NCBI RefSeq assembly: GCF_017163935.1
Contig: NZ_JABVZR010000001.1
Coordinates: 3,410,001-3,474,000, forward strand
Source: Novosphingobium terrae
GTDB taxonomy: Bacteria > Pseudomonadota > Alphaproteobacteria > Sphingomonadales > Sphingomonadaceae
Reading direction: 5' to 3'
Length of the DNA stretch: 64,000 nt
This document shows, one piece after another, positions 54,663 to 62,994 of the stretch. How positions within the stretch are numbered: the first letter of the stretch is position 1; every line of letters starts with the position of its first letter. The notes under the pieces were generated by a model that was not told the DNA's origin, made no database searches, and saw only the letters and a list, made by a program, of their open reading frames with translations. The position numbers and the translations under genes are program-made.

Positions 54663-55580
54663 TCACCCCTTCCTTCCGGAAAGCGCAATCAACACCCCGC
54701 TCAGTGTCACAACCGCGCCCACCGCCGCCAGAGCCGTCCAGCGATAGCCTTCGAAGAAGGTCGATAGCGCCATTGCCACAATCGGCACCACGGCGTTGGA
54801 ATAGGCTGCCCGCCCCGCGCCAATCGAGCGGATCAGGTTAAAATAGACCGGGAAGGTCACCACCGATCCCATGATCGCCAGCCATGCCACGCCCGCCCAG
54901 AAGCGCGGCGGGGCGGAGAGGACGGGCGCTCCGTAGAGGCTCATGGCCATCACCGCATCGATCACGGCGCCCAGCAGCATGGACCATGCGATCAGCGGCA
55001 CGACCGCCTGCTTGCGGCCGATGGAACTGGCCTGCAGCACATTGGCGCCCGAGGCGCAGAGCGTGCCCGCAATGGCAAAGCCCACCCCCAGCGCAACGTT
55101 CATGGCGCCAGACGGCGGCGCATGGCGATATTCCTGGATCATCAGCAGCGCGATGCCAATCGCCGCCACGGAAGTTCCCGCCATAAAGCGCTTGGTGATC
55201 CGCGCACCCAGAAAGATGCGGGCCAGAATGGCGTTGGGCAGCATCAGCAGAGCGTACATCACCGCCACGAGGCCGGAGGTGACGTAATGCTCGGCGCGGT
55301 AAACGAGCTGGAAATTGCCGCAGAACTGCAGGAAGCCCACGGCCAGCGCCAGCAGGAAGCGCTGGCGGTTGAGGCTGAGGTCCTCACCACGGAAGCGGGC
55401 CAGCAGGAACATGCCCAGCGCCGCGACGGTGAAGCGGATCGTCACCGTCCAGCCGATGGGCAGGAAGCCGATCTGATCCTTGATCACCAGCCAGGTCGAG
55501 CCCCACATCAGGCTGACTGTGGCGAAACCCAGAATGTCCTGCGTGGAAAAGCCGGTTTTGGTGGCAGTGTCCCCGCTCAC
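54663..55580 (-). CDS. EamA/DMT-family transporter
   Basis: 305 residues with about ten hydrophobic helices, the two-EamA-repeat build (DMT superfamily). Examples: ILGFATVSLMWGSTWLVIKD at the start, FLLALAVGFLQFCGNFQLVY, VAVMYALLMLPNAILARIF, and TALAAVGAVVTLSGVLIAL at the end. Likely an inner-membrane exporter of amino acids or small metabolites; substrate unknown. Its start overlaps the stop of the threonine aldolase gene by 4 bp. Confidence 0.88.
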   Translation of the reverse strand: MSGDTATKTGFSTQDILGFATVSLMWGSTWLVIKDQIGFLPIGWTVTIRFTVAALGMFLLARFRGEDLSLNRQRFLLALAVGFLQFCGNFQLVYRAEHYVTSGLVAVMYALLMLPNAILARIFLGARITKRFMAGTSVAAIGIALLMIQEYRHAPPSGAMNVALGVGFAIAGTLCASGANVLQASSIGRKQAVVPLIAWSMLLGAVIDAVMAMSLYGAPVLSAPPRFWAGVAWLAIMGSVVTFPVYFNLIRSIGAGRAAYSNAVVPIVAMALSTFFEGYRWTALAAVGAVVTLSGVLIALSGRKG

Positions 55581-56578
55581 AGCGCGGCCAGAGCGCGGGA
55601 AAGCGCGGTCACATGCTCATCCTGCGCGTTCCATGCCGTGACAAAGCGCGCGCCATCCGCGCCCCAGTCATAGAAGCCGAAGCCTTGCGCGCGCAGCGCA
55701 TCGCGCTCGGCTTCGGTGAGGCGCAGGAAGACCTCATTGGCCTCGACGGGATAGAGCAGGCGGTCTTTCACGTTGCTGGCGATTTCGGCGGCGGCGGCAT
55801 TGGCGGCGCGGCCATTGGCCAGCCACAGATCGCCCTTCAGCATCGCCAGAATCTGGGCGGCAAGGAAGCGGCCCTTGCTCTGCAGATGGCCCGCGCGCTT
55901 GCGGCGGAATTTCACATCCTCGGCCAGCGCCTGATCGAAATAGACCAGCGCTTCGGCACTCATCCCGCCGTTTTTCACAAAGCCGAAGGAGAGCGCATCC
56001 ACGCCCCCCTCGCAGCTGGCCGCTGCGGGGGTGCAGCCCAGATAGGCCACCGCATTGGCAAAGCGCGCGCCATCCATATGCAACTTCAGGCCTTGAGCCC
56101 GCGCCACGGCGCCGATCGCTGCGACCTCCTGCGGTTGATAGACGCAGCCCGCCTCGCTGGCCTGGGTGATCGAGATCGCATGCGGCCACACCCGATGCAC
56201 ATCGCGGCGGATCGGGCCGATCACGGCGTTGATGCTTTCGGGCGTCAGCTTGGCGTTTTCGCCCTCGGCCAGCATCAGCTTGGCGCCATGGGTGAAGAAG
56301 CCCGGCGCGCCGCATTCGTCATTCTCGATATGCGCGTCGCGGTGGCAGATCACGCCGCCATGCGGGGGCACCATCGTCGCCAGAGCAAGGCAGTTGGCCG
56401 CCGTGCCGCTGGCCACCCAGATCGCGCTGACAGGCCTGCCGAACAGGGCCGAGAAAGCATCGTCCAGCGCCTGAGACAAAGCGTCATTGTCATAGGGCGG
56501 CTGGGGAGCGTCGGCGTCCTTCATCGCCTCCCAGACGGCGGGGTGAACAGCGGCGGCGTTGTCGGAGAGGAACTGCAT
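55577..56578 (-). CDS. ltaE: Low-specificity L-threonine aldolase-like enzyme
   Basis: 333 residues, PLP-dependent beta-eliminating lyase family. GTAANCLALATMVPPHGGV near residue 60 binds the cofactor phosphate, LKLHMDGARFANAVAYLG near 165 carries the PLP Asp, and DALSFGFVKNGGMSAEALV near 200 the PLP Lys. Splits threonine to glycine and acetaldehyde. Coupled to the DMT transporter, so the pair may use or export a shared amino acid. Confidence 0.9.
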   Translation of the reverse strand: MQFLSDNAAAVHPAVWEAMKDADAPQPPYDNDALSQALDDAFSALFGRPVSAIWVASGTAANCLALATMVPPHGGVICHRDAHIENDECGAPGFFTHGAKLMLAEGENAKLTPESINAVIGPIRRDVHRVWPHAISITQASEAGCVYQPQEVAAIGAVARAQGLKLHMDGARFANAVAYLGCTPAAASCEGGVDALSFGFVKNGGMSAEALVYFDQALAEDVKFRRKRAGHLQSKGRFLAAQILAMLKGDLWLANGRAANAAAAEIASNVKDRLLYPVEANEVFLRLTEAERDALRAQGFGFYDWGADGARFVTAWNAQDEHVTALSRALAAL

Positions 56579-56942
56579 GGGGTGTTCGATAGGGGGAATG
56601 GGGCGGGCGTCAAGAGAGTGAAAGACGAAGGGGGAAGAAGAGAGAAATGCGAGGGTGTTACACCCTCGCGCTCCCGGGTTTTGTCAGCGTGGCGCCTCGG
56701 TTCGGCGTGGAGGAATGTCGCTGTGGCGCAGGGATGAAAACGATGAGGCTGCCTGTGGGGCAAAGCCTTGACTGCCTGCGGCGCCCTGGCTTGCGCAGGT
56801 GGAGAGCCAAGGCGTAGCATTTCAGGGGCACCGCCCTACCGTCGGAAGAGGTCATGGGAGCGCGAGGGGCCAGAGCATGTCTCTTGAGGCATCCGGCCAG
56901 CCAAGATCTTCTTTTCCTTCAACCCCTCCCTACATCCTCCGC
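56579..56942. other. 364-bp intergenic region containing repeat copy 2
   Basis: Holds no gene. It comprises the threonine aldolase promoter region, repeat copy 2 (56645-56875) and a short leader before the GNAT gene. Confidence 0.5.
56645..56875. repeat. Palindrome-ended ~240-bp repeat, copy 2
   Basis: Left hairpin GCGAGGGTG-TTA-CACCCTCGC (56649-56669) followed by GCTCCC; right end GGGAGCGCGAGGGG near 56860-56875. Layout and interior words match copy 1, e.g. CTGCGGCGCCC, CAGGTGGAGAG and CGTCGGAAGA, with many substitutions. The copies bracket the transporter-aldolase pair. Confidence 0.65.
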
Positions 56943-57251
56943 ATGACCGACCCAACCCTCACCATCACCCGCCACCTCACCCCCAGAGGCGGTGAATATC
57001 GCGCAAAGCTGGAGGGCCATGAGGCCACCGGCCTGCTGACATGGCAGAACGCGCCCTCACAGGAAGGCCCCATCTGGATCGCCGATCATACGCTGGTGCC
57101 TTCAGCCATCGGCAATCGCGGCATCGCGGCGAAGCTCGTGGAGGCCCTGATCGCCGATGCGCGCGAAGAAGGCGCGCGCATCGTTCCGGCCTGCTCCTAT
57201 GTGGCGGTGGCTTTCGCCCGCCATCCCGAATGGGCCGATCTGAAGGCCTGA
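56943..57251 (+). CDS. YjdJ-type GNAT-like N-acetyltransferase
   Basis: 102 residues from ATG 56943. IADHTLVPSAIGNRGIAAKL then VEALIADAREEGARIVPACS and YVAVAFARHPEW are the acetyl-CoA loop and tail of the short YjdJ/Gcn5-related family. Substrate unknown. Ends 2 bp from the convergent TadG-like stop. Confidence 0.82.
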   Translation: MTDPTLTITRHLTPRGGEYRAKLEGHEATGLLTWQNAPSQEGPIWIADHTLVPSAIGNRGIAAKLVEALIADAREEGARIVPACSYVAVAFARHPEWADLKA

Positions 57252-57252
57252 C

Positions 57253-58911
57253 CTACTGCGTGAGGTGCGCCTGCTGCACCGTCAGCGCGAAGAGCGAGAC
57301 CAGCGCGTCAGAGATGCTCTGGTTGGTGGTCACGGTGTAGAACAGCGGCGATCCGTCCGTGCCCACCGAGGCGCAGCTTTGCAGCGTGGGCGAGACATTG
57401 GCGAGATAGGGCGCAAGGTTGCTCTGCGACCAGCTGTCGCCCGTCAGCGAATCCGGCAGATATTGCGTGTAGAGAATGGCGATCTTGATGCCCTTGCTCT
57501 TGATCGCGGTGCATTGCGTCAGATCGACGGCATTCAGCTCCCGGTGCCAGCGGCCCACGCCGGCCACGCTTTCATCGGCCACGCCATCGGTGACGAGGAA
57601 CATCACCTCCTGCGGGCTGGCCGCGGTGGTGCCGTCGCCGGGGATGGGCATGGTCGCCAGCATGGTGGTCAGCATGTTGGTGAATTCAGTGCCCATATCG
57701 TTGTTGGACACGCCCTTGGTGGGCTGGCTGTTCTGATACCACCAGTCCTGCGCGGCATAGAGGTCGGGCACGGAGCTGGTCGAAAGGCTGTTCACATTGG
57801 TCATGCTGCTGGTCAGAGCCGTCACCGGGTTAAGCGCTCCTGATGCCGTATGGGTCCAGTTGAAGCCGAACATCTGCATGTTGTAGGTGACCTGGTTGGA
57901 GGTCGCCATCTGCTGGGCATAGGGGATCAGCGCCTGGGCGGCATTGCGCTCCTCATCGATGCGCAGGGTGATCGCCGACTTGCCGGTATAGATCAGCGGA
58001 TAATTGTGCGTGAGCCAATAGCCATCGGCATAATAGCCGTTGATCACATTCCCCCCGGCATCCTTGAGCGTGCCGCTTTTGAAGGTGTAGCCGCTGATCG
58101 GATTGAAATTGGCATCGACGACATTGTTGCTGGAATCGATCTGATAGTAGGTCTGATAACCCGTCGCACCCGACGTGTAGTAATTGGCATTCAGGAACAC
58201 ATCGTAGGTGGTGGTGACGTTTTTGCTGTTCGTGTTGCTGCTCTGAATATAGATGCTGTCATTATGCGGCATCATGGCGTGGCAGGCAAACGCGCAGCCA
58301 TAGGGCGAATTCACCTTGGAAGCCGTGGCCGACATGATCGCGCTGAGACCGGCGGAGGTGGCGGGCAGCAGCATCGAGGGGCTGGTGTCGAACATGATGT
58401 AGAAGTTCATGTAGGGCGCCTTGGTGGCGTTGGCCTGCGCGCTGCCCGAGATCGCCAGCTGGGTGGAGCCCAGAATGGTGGCGAAGATGTTCAGCGACTT
58501 GGCCTTCCAGGTCACCGTGGCATTGCGCCCGTTGTTGAGCGAGCCGGAGGGCGACACGGTCACCGTCAGATCGGTGGAAGCGTTGAACACCAGCCCCGAC
58601 AGGCCCGACACCTGCTGTGTGAACATGTTGATCGCGGCGGTCTTGGCCGCGGGGCAATCCGTGCTGGTGCAGCTGCTCTGCATCATCACCGAGTTGACGG
58701 CGGCCAGCGCGGCGGCGTCGGCGGCGGCGTTCAGCTTGGTCTGCAGCTTCATCGCCCGGCTGTAATCGATGCCGAAACCCAGCGCGAAACACAGCACGGC
58801 GATCACACCGGCCACGATCAACAGCACATTGCCGCCCCGATCGCGCGCCAGAGCGCCGAAAAAAGAGATCGGGCGTTGAGAGGGTGAAGGACGCATGGGC
58901 GAAGGTCTCAA
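57253..58911 (-). CDS. tadG: TadG-like pilus assembly protein with VWA domain
   Basis: 552 residues. An N-terminal TadG/Flp TM segment (GGNVLLIVAGVIAVLCFALG) leads into FGIDYSRAMKLQTKLNAAAD then AAALAAVNSV (Tad_N). The central and C-terminal region is a von Willebrand A-like domain with MFDTSPSMLLPA (DxSxS, MIDAS) near residue 173 and MFLVTDGVADE near 440. Probably a Tad/Flp pilus-associated or surface protein. The 4-bp overlap with the TadE-like gene makes a three-gene operon. An ATG at 58896 could also be the start. Confidence 0.85.
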   Translation of the reverse strand: MRPSPMRPSPSQRPISFFGALARDRGGNVLLIVAGVIAVLCFALGFGIDYSRAMKLQTKLNAAADAAALAAVNSVMMQSSCTSTDCPAAKTAAINMFTQQVSGLSGLVFNASTDLTVTVSPSGSLNNGRNATVTWKAKSLNIFATILGSTQLAISGSAQANATKAPYMNFYIMFDTSPSMLLPATSAGLSAIMSATASKVNSPYGCAFACHAMMPHNDSIYIQSSNTNSKNVTTTYDVFLNANYYTSGATGYQTYYQIDSSNNVVDANFNPISGYTFKSGTLKDAGGNVINGYYADGYWLTHNYPLIYTGKSAITLRIDEERNAAQALIPYAQQMATSNQVTYNMQMFGFNWTHTASGALNPVTALTSSMTNVNSLSTSSVPDLYAAQDWWYQNSQPTKGVSNNDMGTEFTNMLTTMLATMPIPGDGTTAASPQEVMFLVTDGVADESVAGVGRWHRELNAVDLTQCTAIKSKGIKIAILYTQYLPDSLTGDSWSQSNLAPYLANVSPTLQSCASVGTDGSPLFYTVTTNQSISDALVSLFALTVQQAHLTQ

Positions 58912-59480
58912 CTGCTCAGAGGAATGGCGTTGGAGATGCGCGGGCTCATGAAGCTGCGATCATAGAGGTTGATCGCCGTGCTCGAACCGAAGTTGAGCGG
59001 CGGCTGATAGGTGTAGGTCACCTCGCCCAGGATCAGATAGGTGCCGGTGGCCGCCATACTGGTGGGCAGGACATAGACGCTGCCGTTGGTCAGGCCCTGG
59101 CTCATGGTGGCGTTGGTCTGGGTCTGGCTCCACACCACCGTGGCGGTGGTGGGGCTGGTGACCAGCAGCTCGCTCACGCGGACATTGGTGGTGCCATTGG
59201 CATAGGGCGACATGATCTGCGTGCTGGCGGCCATGATGGTCGAAAGGCTCGACGGCGTCAGCGAGGCATAGCGGCTGGTGAGATCGGCCACGCTGCGCGC
59301 GGTGACGGTGACCTTGCGGCTGCAGGACAGTTCGTCAGCCAGCACGAAGGTCCCGGCATACATCAGGAACAGCACCGGCAGGGCGATGGCAAATTCCACC
59401 AGCGCCACACCCGCGTTGCAGCGCCCCAACGCGCGCAGACGCCCGGCCAGCGCCTGAAAGAAAGCCCCCGCGGCGCGCAT
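58908..59480 (-). CDS. tadE: TadE-like pseudopilin
   Basis: 190 residues from ATG 59480. RCNAGVALVEFAIALPVLFL then MYAGTFVLADELS is the short hydrophobic pseudopilin segment with a Glu (VEF) typical of TadE/TadF. The remainder is a secreted beta-rich domain. Start overlaps the upstream TadE-like stop (TGATG). Confidence 0.82.
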   Translation of the reverse strand: MRAAGAFFQALAGRLRALGRCNAGVALVEFAIALPVLFLMYAGTFVLADELSCSRKVTVTARSVADLTSRYASLTPSSLSTIMAASTQIMSPYANGTTNVRVSELLVTSPTTATVVWSQTQTNATMSQGLTNGSVYVLPTSMAATGTYLILGEVTYTYQPPLNFGSSTAINLYDRSFMSPRISNAIPLSS

Positions 59481-60055
59481 CAGTAATACTCCGTCTTGAG
59501 CACGGAGGTGGCCAGCAGCATGCGGTTGTAACCGGTGGTGTTGGTCAGGTTCAGCCCCAGCGGCCCGTTGGTGGTGGGCCACAGATACATCAGCCGCACC
59601 ACGGCGATGCTGCCGCGCGTGCCGGTGGTGTAGGAGAAGCTGTTGCTGACATTGCCCTTGCTGTCATAGGTGAAGGTGGGTGCGGCGGTGCTGGCGTCGG
59701 AGAAATTGGAGACGCTGGTCACGTCGATATAAAGGCGGCTGCACTGCAGATAGGGCGGCAGCGTGGCGCAGGCGGCGGTCTTGAACTGCGCCGCGGTCAT
59801 GGAGGATTGCTGGGCCTGGCCGGTCATGATGATGCGCCCGGCAGCCTCGGCGGTGGTTTCCAGGCCCTGTTGCGCCAGAAAGATCAGCGCGGTGTGCAGG
59901 ATCGCCAGGATCAGCGCGATCAGCATCGGGCCCACCAAAGCGAATTCCAGCGCCACGGCGGCTCTTGTGTCTCGCCACAGGCGCGAAAGGGCGCGTGGCT
60001 TGCCCACACGCTGCGAAAAGGCGACTCGCGCCCGAATGATGATGCCCCCGCTCAC
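59480..60055 (-). CDS. tadE: TadE-like pseudopilin (second)
   Basis: 191 residues: RAAVALEFALVGPMLIALIL then AILHTALIFLAQQGLETTAE is the TadE N-terminal hydrophobic stretch with the conserved Glu, followed by an extracellular domain rich in Ser/Thr. First gene of the tadE-tadE-tadG unit. The upstream 180 bp before the divergent epimerase gene likely contain both promoters. Confidence 0.82.
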   Translation of the reverse strand: MSGGIIIRARVAFSQRVGKPRALSRLWRDTRAAVALEFALVGPMLIALILAILHTALIFLAQQGLETTAEAAGRIIMTGQAQQSSMTAAQFKTAACATLPPYLQCSRLYIDVTSVSNFSDASTAAPTFTYDSKGNVSNSFSYTTGTRGSIAVVRLMYLWPTTNGPLGLNLTNTTGYNRMLLATSVLKTEYY

Positions 60056-60238
60056 CTTGTCAGTATCGCCGCAGCGCGATAAAAACTGGTTAATCCGGCT
60101 CTTCTTTACAAGTCCTTGTGATATTCCAACACTTTCTTAGCCCTTTCCACCTATTGCACCGCAGGATGGCGATAGAGCGCGACGGGCCAAGGGCGGCCGG
60201 GCAGCATCGGTCACCTCAAGGCAGGCAAAGGGTTGAAC

Positions 60239-61237
60239 ATGAAGGTTCTGGTCACGGGCGCGGCGGGTTTCATCGGTTACAGCCTGATCGCGCGGCTGTT
60301 GGCACGCGGCGACACGGTGATCGGCGTCGACATGGTCAATGCCTATTACGATGTGCGGCTGAAAGAGGCCCGCATCGGCAGGCTGAAGGAAGCGGGCGGC
60401 AACCGCTTCACCTTCCTGAGGCAGGATTTCTCCGATTATGCCGGGCTGGTGGAAAGCCTGAAAGGGCTGGAGTTCGAGCGGATCGTGCATCTCGGCGCTC
60501 AGGCGGGGGTGCGTTACTCGATCGAGAATCCGCATGCCTATCTCTCCTCCAATCTGGCGGGGCATTTGAACCTGCTGGAAATCGGGCGGCACCGGGGCGT
60601 GGAGAACATGGTCTATGCCTCCTCCTCCTCGGTCTATGGCGGCAACACCAAGCTGCCCTTCAGCGTGGACGACCGGGTGGATCAGCCGATCAGCCTCTAT
60701 GCCGCCACCAAGAAGGCCGACGAGCTGATGAGCGAGACCTACGCCCATCTCTACCGCCTGCCGCTGACGGGGCTGCGCTTCTTCACCGTCTATGGGCCCT
60801 GGGGCCGCCCGGACATGATGATGTGGATCTTCACCAAGAAGATTCTGGCGGGCGAGCCGATCCCCGTCTTCAACCACGGCGACATGTACCGCGACTTCAC
60901 CTATATCGACGACATCATCAGCGGCGTGATCGCCACGCTGGACAATCCCGCGCCCGACGATGGCCTGCCCAAGGCGGGCGGATCGACCAAGCCGCATCGC
61001 CTCTACAACATCGGCAACCACAAATCCGAACATCTGATGAAGGTCGTCGAGATTCTGGAGACCGAGCTGGGCAAGAAGGCCGAGGTCGAGCTGCTGCCGA
61101 TGCAGCCGGGCGACGCGCGCCAGAGCTTTGCCGATATCGAGGCGATCTCCAGCGATCTGGGCTACAAGCCGACAACCAGCATTGATGTGGGCGTGCCCAA
61201 TTTCGTGCGCTGGTATCGGGAGTATCACGCGGGGTAA
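60239..61237 (+). CDS. UDP-glucuronate 4-epimerase-like NAD-dependent epimerase
   Basis: 332 residues from ATG 60239: MKVLVTGAAGFIGYSLIARL (GxxGxxG), VHLGAQAGVRYSIENPHAYL, then catalytic YASSSSVYGGNTKLPFS and SLYAATKKADE (YxxxK). RFFTVYGPWGRPDMMMWIFT is a CapI/UDP-GlcA-4-epimerase signature. Converts UDP-glucuronate to UDP-galacturonate for surface polysaccharide. Complete. An in-frame TTG lies 6 bp upstream. Confidence 0.9.
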   Translation: MKVLVTGAAGFIGYSLIARLLARGDTVIGVDMVNAYYDVRLKEARIGRLKEAGGNRFTFLRQDFSDYAGLVESLKGLEFERIVHLGAQAGVRYSIENPHAYLSSNLAGHLNLLEIGRHRGVENMVYASSSSVYGGNTKLPFSVDDRVDQPISLYAATKKADELMSETYAHLYRLPLTGLRFFTVYGPWGRPDMMMWIFTKKILAGEPIPVFNHGDMYRDFTYIDDIISGVIATLDNPAPDDGLPKAGGSTKPHRLYNIGNHKSEHLMKVVEILETELGKKAEVELLPMQPGDARQSFADIEAISSDLGYKPTTSIDVGVPNFVRWYREYHAG

Positions 61238-61261
61238 GCGCCGGGCCCATCCCCGCCGCCA

Positions 61262-62023
61262 TCAGCCCGCAGGCGTAAAGCTCACCAGATTCTGCGTGTG
61301 GCGGATCACGCGGACATTGTCCGTATTGTACTGTTCCTCCACGCTTTTCACATAATTCTTCACGCCGGGCACATAATAAAGCTCCGCATGGGTGCCGCGC
61401 ACCAGCTTGCTGATTCCGCCGCGCTGGGCCGCGCTGATGCTGGCGCTGCCGCCCGGCACAGCCATGGCGCTGGCGCTCGCGGTGGCAGGCACCTGGATCA
61501 TCGCCTCATCCACCCCTTCGGCCACCACCTCCAGAGCGCGGAAATGACCCGCGGGCACGCTGACATCGACCCAGCCCGCCACCGTGTAGGTGCGATGAAT
61601 ATGAGCGGAAAGCTGGTTGCCGCGCCGGGTCGGATCGGTGAAATCCACCGTCCATTGATGCCCCTTGGCCATGGGAAAGCGGAAAGGCTGCGTGGTCACC
61701 GATTGCTGGCCGTTCAGCAGCCGCCGCTGGCTCCAGTCCGCACCGACCAGATGGTCCTGAAAGCCGGTTGGCGCGCCATCCGGCTTCACGCCGACGGTCA
61801 TCATTGCGCCGCCTACGCTCTCAATCACCAGGTCGAGCCGATGCTGGTTGAAGCCGGTGGTACCCTTTTCCTCGATATCGTCGAAGACCCACGCATCGCC
61901 TGTTTTCAGATCGGGAGGGGCCACCGGGTGATCCTCCTGCGCGTGAAGCATCGTGGTGCCAGCCAGCGCGGTGATCGCAAGCGCGATGCGCCCGAAGCGG
62001 TTCATCATCATGCCTATCCCCAT
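61262..62023 (-). CDS. Unknown exported protein
   Basis: 253 residues; the N terminus MMMNRFGRIALAITALAGTT then MLHAQEDH is a signal peptide, with cleavage likely after HA-Q. No family recognised; mature part is beta-rich (QHRLDLVIESVGGAMMTVGV, VAGWVDVSVPAGHFRALEV). Periplasmic or surface location likely. The true start is one of several Met codons between 62005 and 62023. Confidence 0.6.
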   Translation of the reverse strand: MGIGMMMNRFGRIALAITALAGTTMLHAQEDHPVAPPDLKTGDAWVFDDIEEKGTTGFNQHRLDLVIESVGGAMMTVGVKPDGAPTGFQDHLVGADWSQRRLLNGQQSVTTQPFRFPMAKGHQWTVDFTDPTRRGNQLSAHIHRTYTVAGWVDVSVPAGHFRALEVVAEGVDEAMIQVPATASASAMAVPGGSASISAAQRGGISKLVRGTHAELYYVPGVKNYVKSVEEQYNTDNVRVIRHTQNLVSFTPAG

Positions 62024-62142
62024 AAGCGATCGGCAAAAGCTACAGGAAAAGCGTGCAGGCGCAAGGGATATGCCGGCGCTTTACCGCCTCCGCTTCCGGC
62101 CCCCTTGCCCCCGCCCTCTTGCTCCGCCCGCATCATTGCGCC

Positions 62143-62721
62143 ATGAACGCGCGCATGGCTATTCTCTCTGACCGCTGGATCCGCACGCAGGCCCTTGAAA
62201 ACGGCATGATCGAGCCCTTTGTCGAACGCCAGACCCGCGATGGCGCGGGCGGCGGGATCATCTCCTACGGGCTGTCGTCCTATGGCTATGACGCGCGCGT
62301 GGCCGATGAGTTCAAGATCTTCACCAATGTCGATTCCGCCGTGGTGGACCCCAAGGATTTCGCGGCCAACTCCTTCGTGGACCGCAAGACCGATTGCTGC
62401 GTGATCCCGCCCAACAGCTTCGCGCTGGCCCGCACGGTGGAATATTTCCGCGTGCCGCGCGACGTGCTGGTGATCTGCCTTGGCAAGAGCACCTATGCCC
62501 GCTGCGGCATCATCGTGAATGTCACCCCGCTGGAGCCGGGCTGGGAAGGCCATGTGACGCTGGAATTCTCCAACACCACCCCCCTGCCCGCCAAGATCTA
62601 CGCCAATGAGGGCGCCTGCCAGTTCCTGTTCCTGCAGGGCAATGAGCCCTGCGAGGTCAGCTATGCCGACCGCGCGGGCAAATATATGGGCCAGCGCGGC
62701 GTGACGCTGCCGCGTCTTTAA
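62143..62721 (+). CDS. dcd: dCTP deaminase
   Basis: 192 residues from ATG 62143 ([20 protein letters not shown]); ATG 62155 is an alternative. Family signatures: [35 protein letters not shown] with the substrate Arg/Ser, and catalytic Glu in [19 protein letters not shown]. Makes dUTP from dCTP for dTMP synthesis. A strong hairpin follows 23 bp after the stop. Confidence 0.95.
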   Translation: MNARMAILSDRWIRTQALENGMIEPFVERQTRDGAGGGIISYGLSSYGYDARVADEFKIFTNVDSAVVDPKDFAANSFVDRKTDCCVIPPNSFALARTVEYFRVPRDVLVICLGKSTYARCGIIVNVTPLEPGWEGHVTLEFSNTTPLPAKIYANEGACQFLFLQGNEPCEVSYADRAGKYMGQRGVTLPRL

Positions 62722-62744
62722 GAAAACCGGCTCCGGCTGTCTCG

Positions 62745-62791
62745 CCCGCCCGGCCACCCCGCAGGATACTCTCGATGGGTGGCCGGGCGGG
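62745..62791 (+). terminator. Candidate terminator after dcd
   Basis: Perfect 15-bp stem CCCGCCCGGCCACCC (62745-62759) with GGGTGGCCGGGCGGG (62777-62791) and a 17-nt loop, no T-run. It probably ends the dcd transcript or shields mRNA. Confidence 0.6.
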
Positions 62792-62927
62792 GGAGAGGGC
62801 CGGTGCCGCACCGACCATGTGCCCTTCCGCACATGGTCCAAACAACACCCGGCGCACACCAGCCCCGGGCGATCCGCTGCGATCGTATCCATGCTTGGCC
62901 TCACCGCCTGACTGTGGCTATGAACCT

Positions 62928-62948
62928 GTTGGCTTTACATAAGCCAAC
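62928..62948. promoter_or_regulatory. Candidate operator upstream of NAMPT gene
   Basis: Palindrome GTTGGCTT-TACAT-AAGCCAAC, a perfect 8-bp arm pair, 46 bp before the start codon. Its position suits a repressor site for an NAD-metabolism regulator, but the regulator is not identified. Confidence 0.4.
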
Positions 62949-62994
62949 ATCCGCCCGGCCCTCCCCCTGAGCCGGGCACCGCAGGAAGCAGCGC

